From positions 1 to 48,756 of the forward strand of contig JACPTK010000092.1 of NCBI GenBank assembly GCA_016192825.1: a stretch of 48,756 bases of DNA, given 5' to 3'. The translations under genes and the position numbers were made by a program. The notes under the pieces were generated by a model that had not been told where the DNA came from, made no database searches, and worked only from the letters and a program-made list of their open reading frames with translations. Source of the DNA: Betaproteobacteria bacterium (GTDB lineage Bacteria > Pseudomonadota > Gammaproteobacteria > Burkholderiales > SG8-41). Numbering within the stretch: the first letter of the stretch is position 1; each line of letters starts with the position of its first letter. Below are positions 1 to 7,834 of this stretch, one piece after another.

Positions 1-45
1 CTGCTCCAGCGAACAAAGTCGCGTCTCGTTCATGTCGATCACCAT
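1..45 (-). CDS. N-terminal fragment of a probable transposase/integrase (runs off left edge)
   Basis: Fifteen codons on the minus strand starting at an ATG at 45-43 and reading MVIDMNETRLCSLEQ into the window edge. The pattern DMNETRL...EQ resembles the start of DDE/integrase-core transposases common in proteobacteria. Two copies of a 21-bp repeat lie just upstream (75-131), as expected for transposase-binding repeats at an element end. A second possible start is the ATG at 33-31. Too short for a firm family call. Confidence 0.4.
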   Translation of the reverse strand, partial: MVIDMNETRLCSLEQ

Positions 46-74
46 GCCCTGAATGATCGACCCAATCACTTCGC

Positions 75-131
75 TTCAGACTCATACCTCGTTGGAAATA
101 CGTCCCCCCGTTCAGACTCATACCATATTGG
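75..131. repeat. Two 21-bp direct repeats, probable insertion-sequence end
   Basis: TTCAGACTCATACC followed by three variable bases and TTGG occurs at 75-95 and again at 111-131, 36 bp apart. The copies lie between the putative transposase start (45) and the rplI-like fragment (141-245). Repeated internal sites of this kind mark the ends of several IS families. I infer that the element's right end is at about 131-140. Confidence 0.45.
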
Positions 132-140
132 ACAAGACTC

Positions 141-245
141 TTACTGTTCCCCCAGTACCGAAACAGTGACCGTCACCACGACGTCGGCGTGCAGCGCGAT
201 CTTAATCGGATGGTTGCCGACCTGCTTCAGCGGGCCCTGCGGCAT
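141..245 (-). pseudogene. rplI: 3' fragment resembling ribosomal protein L9 (rplI)
   Basis: The minus-strand frame ending at TAA (143-141) gives about 34 residues that align with the C-terminal end of bacterial L9: [14 protein letters not shown], then ALHADVVV, then VTVSVLGEQ. Burkholderiales L9 ends with LPEGPLK..GDH.V...LHTDVVV.VTVSVIGE. Upstream of codon 245 the frame no longer resembles L9, so only the 3' end is present. The fragment abuts the probable IS end. It is probably a displaced scrap rather than the functional essential gene. Confidence 0.55.
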
Positions 246-631
246 TCCTGACGTGCATGATAAGAGCATGGCGGCATCACCCGCAGGCACCTTGATGTGA
301 AGCGGATGGGAGCTAGGCGTTATGCGAGCCGGCATACGCTTATACGCCCAGTTTTGGCACTGAAATTGGCGCTTTAAGCGCAAAAAACGGTGACTTTTGA
401 ACGTGAAATCCAGTTAATCCATATACTTGGCGTGGTCCGACCCGAGCGCCCCAGGACCCGAGCGCCCCCGACCCCACTTTATTTAAGCACGTCTTCAGAC
501 ACTATAATATAACCATTTGTTTTTACACTATAATTAATACAACGTCTACGATAAACACGGGTAATAACGTATCTAATTGCGCAATCCAAATGTCAAGCGT
601 AAAATCAATCCGTCACAGTTAAGGAGGCTTT
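246..631. other. Non-coding leader of the barrel-Xre-RES operon with two short direct repeats
   Basis: No convincing gene. GACCCGAGCGCCCC is repeated at 439-452 and 455-468. In AT-rich DNA, ACACTATAAT is repeated at 499-508 and 525-534, so two perfect TATAAT hexamers lie 26 bp apart; either could be a -10 element, or the repeat could be an operator. The clear AT enrichment from about 480 marks the left limit of the accessory patch. The gene at 632 has an AAGGAGG ribosome-binding site at 621-627. Confidence 0.4.
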
Positions 632-1927
632 ATGAAAGTCTCGGTTATTCCCCGCGCGGTCCGTCCGTCACCCGTCGCGCTTGGCCTTTACTTTCGCGCT
701 GCACGGAACGATCACACTGCGCTTAGCCAGATTATTTCGACCGGTCCGCGGGATTTTCATGGAATCGTGTTCGATGCGAGTCGATTAAAACGGCACAAGG
801 AACTATTGGACGTTGCAGAGAAAGCCAGACTTGAATGCATCCTTGATCCTTGCACACAAGCATCTGCAACCGTAGGAGGCTTTAACGACGGTCATGCTGC
901 ACTTCCATGGTGTGGTGATCGTCCTCACTCTCTTGACGATTTTCTGGCGGACAAACAGCAACAAATCGTGGCGAGACTTTCCGAGTTCGTGCTTGAACAC
1001 CGCTTCACACAATGTATATCCGCCACTCATCTAATTCGAGATGCCGATGACAAATGGCTGGCCGTAGATATTGAGACCTTTAATCACCTTCGAGATCATC
1101 TCAACCAAAACGGCGGTAAGAACATAGGCCTCATCTATTCGCTCGCTCTCCCATATGCGGCATTCCGAAATGAAGATATTCGAGAGAGCATCGTAAACCG
1201 CCTACAAGGTTTGCCAGCACACTCGCTCTGGATAAAAGTAGAAGGCTGTGGTATGAACAGCACTGCGGCTGGGCTGCGAAATTACCTCGATGCGGTCGCG
1301 GATTTTCACCATCTAGGTTTTCCAGTTGTTGCGGATCAGTTCGGTGGCCTTGTAGGGCTTTCCGCGCTTTCGCTATCCACAGTGGGAGGGCTCGCCAGCG
1401 GTATTACATTGGGAGAACATTTCACGGCGCAGCATTGGCGTCGTCCTTCATCTGGTACAAAGCACATGCTGCATCCTCGCGTGTACTTCCCAAATTTGGA
1501 TATTTATTTAAAGCCTGCCGAGGCAAAAGCACTTTTCGAATTACCAGGTCGCATCAAGGCGCAGTTTGGGTGTTCGGATTCCACCTGTTGTCCGCGTGGT
1601 GTGGTTGACATGCTCCAAAATCCGTCCCGCCATTTTATTTTCCAACGGATGAAACAAGTATCCGAGATGGCTAAGGTTCCCGAGCCGTTTCGAGCAAGAG
1701 ATTTTCTCGAAAAGTACGTATGCCCGACTACGGATCATGTGTTGCGACTGAGCGCATACGATGGCCTTGATAGCAAATTTCAACAGCGCATTCTGAATCA
1801 TCGAAAAAGACTCGATGCATTAAGAGTGCTACTAGGAGGTATTGTTAACGCGAATGCAACTTCGACTCAATCTGCAATTCCCGCTACGCGTGCCGGACAT
1901 GACGATCGCGCATCTCGACTCGTATAA
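632..1927 (+). CDS. Uncharacterised barrel-like protein, first gene of an Xre-RES operon
   Basis: 431 residues, not recognised. It has no signal peptide or membrane segment. The alternation of hydrophobic strand-like segments (GIVFDAS, NIGLIYSL, LWIKVEG, FPVVADQFGGLVGL, GGLASGITLGE) with helices suggests an alpha/beta barrel fold; this is inference. Notable residues are an ILDPC segment near 90, WCGDRPHSLDD, and a C-terminal cysteine group C314, C319, C320 (CSDSTCCPRG) that could bind a metal, loosely recalling tRNA-guanine-transglycosylase-like zinc sites. The start is supported by AAGGAGG four bases upstream. Twenty-one bases separate it from the Xre antitoxin gene, so the three genes look co-transcribed. 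It may be an accessory or third component of the toxin-antitoxin module. Confidence 0.75.
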   Translation: MKVSVIPRAVRPSPVALGLYFRAARNDHTALSQIISTGPRDFHGIVFDASRLKRHKELLDVAEKARLECILDPCTQASATVGGFNDGHAALPWCGDRPHSLDDFLADKQQQIVARLSEFVLEHRFTQCISATHLIRDADDKWLAVDIETFNHLRDHLNQNGGKNIGLIYSLALPYAAFRNEDIRESIVNRLQGLPAHSLWIKVEGCGMNSTAAGLRNYLDAVADFHHLGFPVVADQFGGLVGLSALSLSTVGGLASGITLGEHFTAQHWRRPSSGTKHMLHPRVYFPNLDIYLKPAEAKALFELPGRIKAQFGCSDSTCCPRGVVDMLQNPSRHFIFQRMKQVSEMAKVPEPFRARDFLEKYVCPTTDHVLRLSAYDGLDSKFQQRILNHRKRLDALRVLLGGIVNANATSTQSAIPATRAGHDDRASRLV

Positions 1928-1948
1928 GACACTCATAGAGGATAGATC

Positions 1949-2284
1949 ATGAGCGCAATTGCTAGAAAACTGGAAACGATCACTACGAAAGGGGGAATGC
2001 GACTCGTTGATGTTGCAAATGTACTTCAAACTCGTCCGGAAACTGTTTCAAGGTGGAATCAAGGGAAAGCATTTCCTCAGGCAAACAATGAAAAGCAGCT
2101 TTTGGAATTGGAATGGATTATTGAGCAATTGGCAGAATTCTATTCTCCACAAGAAGCTCGTTTATGGCTGTTTTCCCGTCAGAAACTACTCGATGGAAAG
2201 ATTCCGGCTGATCTGATTTCTGATAATAAGTCTGAAGAAGTTTTGTCGGTCATTAACAAATTAAGAGAAGCTGTATTTATTTAA
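1949..2284 (+). CDS. Xre-type antitoxin with DUF2384 (ParS/MbcA-like) domain
   Basis: 111 residues. The N-terminal half is a helix-turn-helix of Xre type (about residues 17-43: RLVDVANVLQTRPETVSRWN). The C-terminal half matches the DUF2384 antitoxin-toxin binding domain (EARLWLFSRQKLLDGKIPADLI, then SEEVLSVINKL). In this family the protein neutralises the RES toxin encoded next and represses the operon. AGAGGA lies six bases before the ATG. It is 13 bp upstream of the RES gene. The length is somewhat shorter than many Xre antitoxins of RES modules but covers both halves. Confidence 0.9.
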   Translation: MSAIARKLETITTKGGMRLVDVANVLQTRPETVSRWNQGKAFPQANNEKQLLELEWIIEQLAEFYSPQEARLWLFSRQKLLDGKIPADLISDNKSEEVLSVINKLREAVFI

Positions 2285-2297
2285 GCGATAGAAGGAT

Positions 2298-2834
2298 GTG
2301 ACGCGCAGTCCTCAGTTACTAGACTATTTATCCGGCTTACTCACGCAGAGCTTTTCCGGAACTGTCTATCGAGCGACAGGCCAAGGCATAAATCCTATGG
2401 CCCCATCAACTGCTGGTGGTCGATGGATGGTTCCTGGCGGTATGGCAGTCTTGTATACAAGCGCGACCCGCGAGGGCGCACTAGCAGAGATTTGTTTTCA
2501 CCTTGCTGCATTTACTCCGCTGCCCAGCAAGCCAGTTGTGCTCCATCAGCTCAGCATCGAGACCAAGCAAACCATCCGCGTCACTCGCCAGGATTTCCCT
2601 GCCTTGGCTATTGATGAAAGGCGGTTTGGTGATACTGATTACACGAACACGCAGTTAGTGGGCGATAGCACCGGGTTCCTTCAACGCGACGCCTTGTTTG
2701 TCCCGTCGGCTCGTTGGAATTGCGAGAATCTAGTAATATTTTTCGACAACCATACTATGAATTTGTCGCTACAGTTGATTTCTTCGGAATCTGTCGAATG
2801 GCAGCCTTGGGCGAAGGGGAATGGTTTCCTGTGA
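2298..2834 (+). CDS. RES-domain toxin (NAD+-degrading family)
   Basis: 178 residues with the RES fold signature: VYRAT (conserved Arg), GGRWMVPGG, VLYTS, ALAEICFH (conserved Glu), and a C-terminal SARWNCENLVIF block. Family members are ADP-ribosyltransferase-like toxins that deplete NAD+ and are held inactive by the Xre/DUF2384 partner. The only in-frame start after the stop codon at 2289-2291 is GTG at 2298. The possible Shine-Dalgarno GAAGG ends just two bases before it, an unusually tight spacing that suggests translational coupling to the antitoxin gene. All key residues are present, so the toxin looks intact. Confidence 0.9.
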   Translation: MTRSPQLLDYLSGLLTQSFSGTVYRATGQGINPMAPSTAGGRWMVPGGMAVLYTSATREGALAEICFHLAAFTPLPSKPVVLHQLSIETKQTIRVTRQDFPALAIDERRFGDTDYTNTQLVGDSTGFLQRDALFVPSARWNCENLVIFFDNHTMNLSLQLISSESVEWQPWAKGNGFL

Positions 2835-2915
2835 TTTAACTAACTGGCGAGACTGGCGCTACTCCGTTTGAAACGGCAAGTAGTGACCTCTCCAAGCCCA
2901 TAACGGAGCGATATA

Positions 2916-4184
2916 GTGTCAGAGGAATCACTTACTGACCAAATCATTCGCCGACTTAAGAACCACAAGCTGGTTGCCATTTTCATAGTGGTCGGTACCG
3001 TGATTGGAGGGCTTGCTCTCTTCGCTACGTCAATCGACAAGATTATTTCTGTCTTTGAAAGACGTCTATTAATTGGTACGGCATCCTCCCCGAGTTCTGT
3101 TCCTGATTCATCGTCGACCACACAGGCTCCAATCGCAAAGGACTTGAACGAGAGTAAGCCTAAATTCCCCGCGGAGAAATCCTCGGCAATGGAACTTGGG
3201 GTGAAGGCGCCGGGCAATCAACAGGAGTCCGAAACACAACAAGACGGGAAAGACGCTGTTCCAAATGGCGCTTCTCTACAATCAGCGAAATACGAAGACA
3301 GCAGATTTCGTGGAGTGGCATCGATAAGTGCAATGATTGTAAATACCACGAATAGTAATGTATCCCTGAAAGCTATCATTATAAGTGGACAAAAACGCGC
3401 AAAAATAAACTGCCGTTTAATTGAAAAGCCAAACCGTTGGCAAATCGTCAATTTAGATTGGAAAGGTGTTTCGCTGATGTATATTCAAAACAAGCCAACG
3501 AATTTCTTGTTGTATGAGGGCGGTAACGTTCAGATTAGGATTAAACGCGCAAGCTGTGCGGACTTCACACACGAAGTGCAGATATATATTCCGATGCCAA
3601 GTAACATCAAACCGAAACATCAGATCAACTTTGTCTTGGATCTGCGAGAAGCTCTTGGGATTGAGGAACTAGACTCCACTATCCCCAAAAATCTGAGGGA
3701 TTGGGAAGACTTGACACTTGCGGCAGAAGCAGTGGGACATATAGAGCCAGCTAAGATTAAAGTAATCGGTCAGGCCGGGAGCAGCTCCGAATATTCCGGT
3801 GAGGACCTTGAAACCCCCCCAAACGCAATAAGTCCTACACTTGCCGAACTACACAAAACAGCAAAAAAGCTCCGCTCGTTATCTAATCGCGACCTTGAAC
3901 TTAATCGTTTGGTCGATTACGCCGTAACCAAGGGCGACGTCCCATATGCAGTAACAATAGCTAAGGACATTTCATCGTCATCCAGCCGCGACCTAGCGTT
4001 GGGACGGATCGTAGAAAAGGGAATAGAACTAAAACGGTTCGACATTGCGACGCGCGCTGCGGAAAGTATCTCAAGTTCGTCCTCTCGAGACCTGAATCTA
4101 TCCCGTGTTCTAAAGGCAAGACGAGAGTATGACGAGCGCCCTAACCCCGGCGTGCACGATAAAGGGGACGCACCCCTTTTCTGA
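2916..4184 (+). CDS. Single-pass membrane protein with C-terminal 33-residue helical repeats, 3' end probably truncated
   Basis: 422 residues from a GTG start with GGAG seven bases upstream. Residues 1-18 are polar, about 19-41 form one membrane helix, 55-125 are low-complexity Ser/Pro/Gln-rich, and 130-255 look like a beta-rich domain. From residue 325 there is a tandem repeat of exactly 33 residues starting with RDL (325, 358, 391), each with SSSSS before the next unit; the spacing resembles TPR-type helix pairs. The third unit degenerates after about 15 residues, and the last codons and stop fall in the CCCC hairpin that precedes the RAYT gene. The element therefore probably cut off the original C-terminus. 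Function unknown; it may belong to the same accessory island as the Xre-RES genes. Confidence 0.75.
   Translation: MSEESLTDQIIRRLKNHKLVAIFIVVGTVIGGLALFATSIDKIISVFERRLLIGTASSPSSVPDSSSTTQAPIAKDLNESKPKFPAEKSSAMELGVKAPGNQQESETQQDGKDAVPNGASLQSAKYEDSRFRGVASISAMIVNTTNSNVSLKAIIISGQKRAKINCRLIEKPNRWQIVNLDWKGVSLMYIQNKPTNFLLYEGGNVQIRIKRASCADFTHEVQIYIPMPSNIKPKHQINFVLDLREALGIEELDSTIPKNLRDWEDLTLAAEAVGHIEPAKIKVIGQAGSSSEYSGEDLETPPNAISPTLAELHKTAKKLRSLSNRDLELNRLVDYAVTKGDVPYAVTIAKDISSSSSRDLALGRIVEKGIELKRFDIATRAAESISSSSSRDLNLSRVLKARREYDERPNPGVHDKGDAPLF
4161..4179. repeat. REP-like hairpin upstream of the RAYT gene
   Basis: AAAGGGG-ACGCA-CCCCTTT forms a perfect 7-bp stem with a 5-base loop. It is followed by a consensus TATAAT (4188-4193) and the RAYT start at 4200. 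Such GGGG...CCCC hairpins are the usual targets of REP-associated tyrosine transposases. Confidence 0.6.
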
Positions 4185-4199
4185 GGGTATAATCGGCGC

Positions 4200-4628
4200 A
4201 TGCCGAGGCTAGCGCGTCCGGTCTTCTCCGGCGTTCCGCACCACATCACTCAGCGTGGCAATCGCCGCGAGAAGGTTTTCTTCAGCGACGCAGACCGCGA
4301 GGCGTATCTAGAATGGTTGGCGGAATACTGCGCGAAGCATGGGGTCGAGGTTCTAGCCTACTGCCTGATGACCAACCACATCCACGCGGTGACGGTTCCC
4401 AAAACAGAGCAGTCTCTCGAGCGGGTGTTTCGTGCGCTGCACACGCGCTACGCCCAACGCATCAATCGCCGGAAGAAGTGGAAGGGCCAACTCTGGCAGG
4501 GGAGGTTTTTCGCCTATCGGCCAATTGCGGCCGTTCGCCCCATCGGCTTGAAGGTGCGAAACTGGCGGCGCACAATGCCGCCTTATAGGACCGCTTTTCG
4601 ACCGTCCACTTCAAAGTTCGGCGTCTAG
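4200..4628 (+). pseudogene. REP-associated tyrosine transposase (RAYT, Y1/IS200-like), 3'-truncated
   Basis: 142 residues. The N-terminal part is a clear Y1 transposase: RPVFSGVPHHITQRGNRRE, then YCLMTNHIHAV with the HUH metal site, then GQLWQGRFFAY. Full-length relatives run to about 200 residues or more and carry the catalytic Tyr in a segment like AVRYVE.NPVRA. Here the sequence diverges right after IAAVR and no such Tyr follows, so the enzyme should be inactive. The last codons appear to belong to a tctC remnant in the same frame. The gene is inferred to be decayed by a deletion fusing it to its right-hand neighbour. Confidence 0.8.
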
Positions 4629-4679
4629 GCGAGAGTGGTCGGAGCAGCCATCCGCCAGGCCGGCATCAAGGGGAACTGA
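4611..4679 (+). pseudogene. 3' remnant of a tctC/Bug receptor gene
   Basis: In the RAYT frame, beyond its TAG at 4626-4628, the sequence reads ARVVGAAIRQAGIKGN and then TGA. Bug receptors characteristically end W..V...AGIK.. (compare WAEVVRISGVRAD in the intact gene at 11129). If the TAG was once TGG, the segment reads SKFGVWARVVGAAIRQAGIK, a very good Bug tail. The receptor gene was probably lost through the RAYT-associated deletion; it would have led the following dehydrogenase operon. Confidence 0.55.
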
Positions 4680-4683
4680 GCAC

Positions 4684-5757
4684 ATGGCTCTCACCCTCGG
4701 CATACTCGAAGGCGACGACATCGGGCTCGAAGTCGTTCCCGAATGCGTCAAGGTCATGAAGGAAGCCGCGGCGAAGGCCGGGCTCGCGATCGACTGGCGC
4801 CCGACGCCCATAGCCCGCAAGGCGCACGAGCAGTTCGGGCACACCATCCCGCCCGGCACGCTGGAAACACTGGAGACGTTTGACGGCTGGATCCTGGGGC
4901 CGATCGGGCACCGCGAGTACCCTAAGAACGATCCGACCTGGGTCAACGCCCATCCCGTGTTCCGCCTGCACTACGGCTTCTACGCCAACTACAAACCGTT
5001 CAAGTCGTATCCAAACCTGCCGTCGATCCACAAGGACATCGACATCCTGTTCCTGCGCGAGACGACCGAAGGCTTCAAGGTCGACGGCAACCTGTTCAAG
5101 GGTTACGGCGAATTCATGCCGGTCCCCGGTATGGCGATCGGCGTGTGCGTGACGACCGAACTGAAAAGCCGGCTTATCGCGGAAGCGGCGTTCGAAGCGG
5201 CGCGCCTGCGTCCGCGCCGCAAGGTGAGCGCCGTGCACAAGAACACCGTCTACCGCTACGGCGATGGGTTGTTCGCGGACGAGTGCCGCAAGGTCGCGGC
5301 GCGCTTTCCGGACGTCGAGTACGAGGAAGTCATCGTCGATACGTTCGCGATGAAGCTCGTCATGAAGCCGCAGCAGTACGACGTCGTTGTCACCACCAAC
5401 CTCTACGGCGACATCCTGACCGACGAGGCTGCCGGCCTCGTGGGTGGCCTCGGGCTCGCGCCTGGCGTCAACGCGAGCGACTGGCTGGCGATGGCGCAGG
5501 CCACCCACGGCTCCGCGCCCGACATCGCCGGCCGGGGTATCGCCAACCCGTACGCGATGATCATGTCGGGCAAGATGCTGTTCGAGTGGCTCGCCCTGAA
5601 GCGCGCCGAGCCCAAGGCCGCGGAGGCCGCAAAGCTCATCGAGCGCGCCATGGACCGCGTAATCGCCGAAGCGCGGCACCTCACCGCGGACCTCGGGGGC
5701 AACGCGAAAACGGCGGAGATGGGCGACGCCGTCGCGCGCGCAGTGACCGCGGCCTGA
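4684..5757 (+). CDS. Isopropylmalate/isocitrate dehydrogenase family enzyme (tartrate dehydrogenase-like)
   Basis: 357 residues, the normal length for NAD-dependent beta-decarboxylating dehydrogenases (LeuB, tartrate dehydrogenase). Visible signatures are ILEGDDIG at the N-terminus, RETTEGF in the substrate loop (TTEGF resembles tartrate/malate-type enzymes rather than LeuB's LTGG), HKNTVYRYGDGLF with the catalytic Lys, TTNLYGDILTDEAAGLVGGL with the metal-binding aspartates, and HGSAPDIAGRGIANP for NAD binding. The ATG has AAGGGGA about nine bases upstream. It is followed 134 bp later by the AtuA-like gene. It probably oxidises a hydroxy-dicarboxylate imported by the Tct system downstream; the substrate is not decidable from sequence. 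Confidence 0.9.
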   Translation: MALTLGILEGDDIGLEVVPECVKVMKEAAAKAGLAIDWRPTPIARKAHEQFGHTIPPGTLETLETFDGWILGPIGHREYPKNDPTWVNAHPVFRLHYGFYANYKPFKSYPNLPSIHKDIDILFLRETTEGFKVDGNLFKGYGEFMPVPGMAIGVCVTTELKSRLIAEAAFEAARLRPRRKVSAVHKNTVYRYGDGLFADECRKVAARFPDVEYEEVIVDTFAMKLVMKPQQYDVVVTTNLYGDILTDEAAGLVGGLGLAPGVNASDWLAMAQATHGSAPDIAGRGIANPYAMIMSGKMLFEWLALKRAEPKAAEAAKLIERAMDRVIAEARHLTADLGGNAKTAEMGDAVARAVTAA

Positions 5758-5891
5758 ACGGCGACGGCACCCCATCAACGCAGCGAGAAAGTGCGTCAAC
5801 GCCGGCGGGCCGCTCACCTGCGCTTATCGCATGAGATCCGAAAATAGCGGTAAACTGAAGCCCACTTGACGACGACCCGACGAGGAATATC

Positions 5892-7250
5892 GTGAAAGAG
5901 ATCCGCATGCTCTCCGCCAGCGGATTGCTGGGATACGGATTTCCGGAAGACTCGCTCAAGCTCGGAATGCAGCGCGACCTGCACATGGTCGGCGTCGACG
6001 GCGGCAGCTCCGATCCCGGGCCGCACTACCTCGGCTCCGGCAAGTGCGTTAACAGCCGCATGGCGATGAAGCGCGACATGGCGCTGCTGCTCAAGGCCGC
6101 GATGACGCACCGAATTCCGATGATAATAGGCAGTTGCGGCGGTGCTGGCGGCGAACCGCATCTGCAGACCTGCGTCGACATCCTGCGCGAAATCGCGCGT
6201 GAAGAGGGCTTTCACTTCAAGCTCGCCGTCATCCACTCCGAGCAGAAAAAAGACTGGCTGAAAGGCAAGCTCGCCGCCGGCAAAGTGCATCCGCTGGGCG
6301 CGGCCGGGCCGCTGCAGACGGACACCATAGACCGCGCAGAGCGCATCGTCGGCATGATGGGACCGGAACCGTATCTCGAAGCGCTCGGCCAGGGCGCGCA
6401 GATCATACTCGCGGGGCGCAGCACCGATCCTGCGCCGTGGGCCGCGCTCGCGATGCACCGTGGCCTGCCGCCTGCGCCATCTTGGTACGCAGGCAAGATG
6501 CTTGAATGCGGCACCGGTGCCGCGGTACCCAAGGGCCACGACTGTCAGCTCGCCGCGGTAGGTACCGACTACGTCGACATGGAGCCCGCGAGCCCGGCGA
6601 GACGATGCACGCCTCTTTCCGTAGCGATACAGGCCCTGCACGAAAACGCGAGCCCCACAATACACAAGGAACCGGGCGGCATGCTGGATACCACGGACTG
6701 CCGCATCGAAGCCGTGTCCGACCGCACGGTGCGCATATCCGGCATGCGCTGGACGCCGCAGCCCTACACCATCAAGCTCGAAGGCGCCGAGCTCGCCGGC
6801 TACAGCGCGATGACAATCGCTGGTGCGCGTGACCCCGGACTCATCGGCCGCATGGACGAGTTCCTCAAGACCGTGCGCGAAGCGGTCGCGTTCAAGACCG
6901 GCGGCTTCGGCGTGCGTGCGGACGACTACCGGCTGGTGTTCCGGCGCTACGGCCGCGACGGGGTCATGGGCGAGTGGGAGCCCGAGCATGACGCGACGCC
7001 CCACGAAGTGGGGCTGGTGGTCGAAGCGATCGCCGACAACCAGGAAATTGCGAATGCCGTAATCGCGATCGCGCGCGTGACGCTGCTGCACACTGATTTT
7101 CCGGGCCGCCTGTGCAAGGAAGGCAACATGGCGTTTCCGTTCTCGCCGTCCGACATCGAACGCGGCGCGGTGTACCAGTTCTCGCTGCGACACGTGGTCG
7201 AGCCGGATGACCCGCTAAGCATGTTCCCTATCGAATACGAGAGCATCTGA
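5892..7250 (+). CDS. AtuA-family protein (acyclic terpene utilisation, DUF1446)
   Basis: 452 residues starting at GTG with GAGGAA upstream. It matches the AtuA/DUF1446 family: VGVDGGSSDPGPHYLGSGK near the N-terminus, IIGSCGGAGGEPHL, LAGRSTDPAPWAA, and MLECGTGAAVPKGHD. AtuA is needed for citronellol/geraniol catabolism in Pseudomonas, but many paralogues lie in unrelated catabolic clusters and their chemistry is not established. Two bases separate it from the DUF4387 gene, and many AtuA homologues are fused to that domain, so the two products probably form one functional unit. Confidence 0.88.
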   Translation: MKEIRMLSASGLLGYGFPEDSLKLGMQRDLHMVGVDGGSSDPGPHYLGSGKCVNSRMAMKRDMALLLKAAMTHRIPMIIGSCGGAGGEPHLQTCVDILREIAREEGFHFKLAVIHSEQKKDWLKGKLAAGKVHPLGAAGPLQTDTIDRAERIVGMMGPEPYLEALGQGAQIILAGRSTDPAPWAALAMHRGLPPAPSWYAGKMLECGTGAAVPKGHDCQLAAVGTDYVDMEPASPARRCTPLSVAIQALHENASPTIHKEPGGMLDTTDCRIEAVSDRTVRISGMRWTPQPYTIKLEGAELAGYSAMTIAGARDPGLIGRMDEFLKTVREAVAFKTGGFGVRADDYRLVFRRYGRDGVMGEWEPEHDATPHEVGLVVEAIADNQEIANAVIAIARVTLLHTDFPGRLCKEGNMAFPFSPSDIERGAVYQFSLRHVVEPDDPLSMFPIEYESI

Positions 7251-7252
7251 CC

Positions 7253-7564
7253 ATGGCCAAGCTGCGCGACATCGCCAAGGCGTGCAAGAGCAAGAACGCG
7301 GGACCGTTCGAGATCACCATAGATGTGATGTTCGACGACGCGATAACCTTCGACGCGGTGTGCAGGTCGGGGGTTATCTCGCCGGCGCTGTTTTCCCGCC
7401 TCTACAACGTGCCCGCCGAGTCCGTGCAATTTTCGGTGTATCCGCCGGCGTTCGCGTTCAAGGCGTCGTTCGAGCGGCCGATTCCGTCCGGAGCGGTGGG
7501 CGACACGGACGTCTACGGGGCGCAACAACACGCACCCCTGCTCGACGTCGAAATCCCGCTCTGA
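7253..7564 (+). CDS. DUF4387 protein (AtuA-associated small subunit)
   Basis: 103 residues. It contains the family signatures LRDIAKACKSKNAGPFEITIDVMFDD and GDTDVYGAQQHAPLLDVEI. DUF4387 is found either as the C-terminal domain of AtuA-like proteins or, as here, as a separate gene immediately behind them. No signal peptide or membrane segment, so cytoplasmic. Function unknown beyond partnership with the AtuA-like protein. Confidence 0.88.
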   Translation: MAKLRDIAKACKSKNAGPFEITIDVMFDDAITFDAVCRSGVISPALFSRLYNVPAESVQFSVYPPAFAFKASFERPIPSGAVGDTDVYGAQQHAPLLDVEIPL

Positions 7565-7613
7565 TGTGCTACTTCGCGGACGCCTTTACGAGCCCTGCTT
7601 CGCAAATCGCTGG

Positions 7614-7639
7614 CCGCAGCAGGCGTTGGCCTGCTGCGG
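7614..7639. terminator. Hairpin after the dehydrogenase-AtuA-DUF4387 operon
   Basis: CCGCAGCAGGC-GTTG-GCCTGCTGCGG forms a perfect 11-bp GC-rich stem with a tetraloop, 50 bp after the DUF4387 stop codon. There is no strong U-tract after it, so it may act as a pause or Rho-assisted terminator. It separates the catabolic genes from the tctCBA transcription unit. Confidence 0.6.
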
Positions 7640-7819
7640 TATCTCCTTCCTGTACGACTGACTGCCCGGCGAGTGAGGGGCAGATTTCCGGTTTATGAAA
7701 TATGCCGTTTGAATTTCCCGCATCTCCGGACATGGCCTGACCCGCGCCCAACAGCACTGGCACTTCACCGGAAATCCACAGCGCAGGAAAGTGCTTGCCT
7801 TGACCTGACAACTGGAATA

Positions 7820-7834
7820 AATTGGTTGACAATT
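7820..7834. promoter_or_regulatory. Palindrome in the leader of the first tctC gene
   Basis: AATTG-GTTGA-CAATT is a 15-bp inverted repeat within the 493-bp gap 7565-8057, embedded in TTGGTTGACAATTGATCGTTGAC. GntR-type repressors often bind sites of this flavour. No regulator gene is adjacent and no clear -10 is placed after the TTGACA, so this is a candidate operator only. The rest of the gap, apart from the hairpin at 7614, shows no gene that I can support. Confidence 0.35.

Noticed and set aside
1-4680. Prophage or integrative element with tRNA attachment site
   Set aside because: No integrase beyond the short edge fragment, no phage structural genes, and no tRNA gene seen in the patch.
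4684-5757. leuB (leucine biosynthesis)
   Set aside because: The substrate loop is RETTEGF, not the RELTGG type of LeuB; no leuC/leuD neighbours, and the context is catabolic.
5814-7193. 459-codon open frame on the minus strand
   Set aside because: Antisense shadow of the AtuA-like gene, whose sense frame has clear family motifs.
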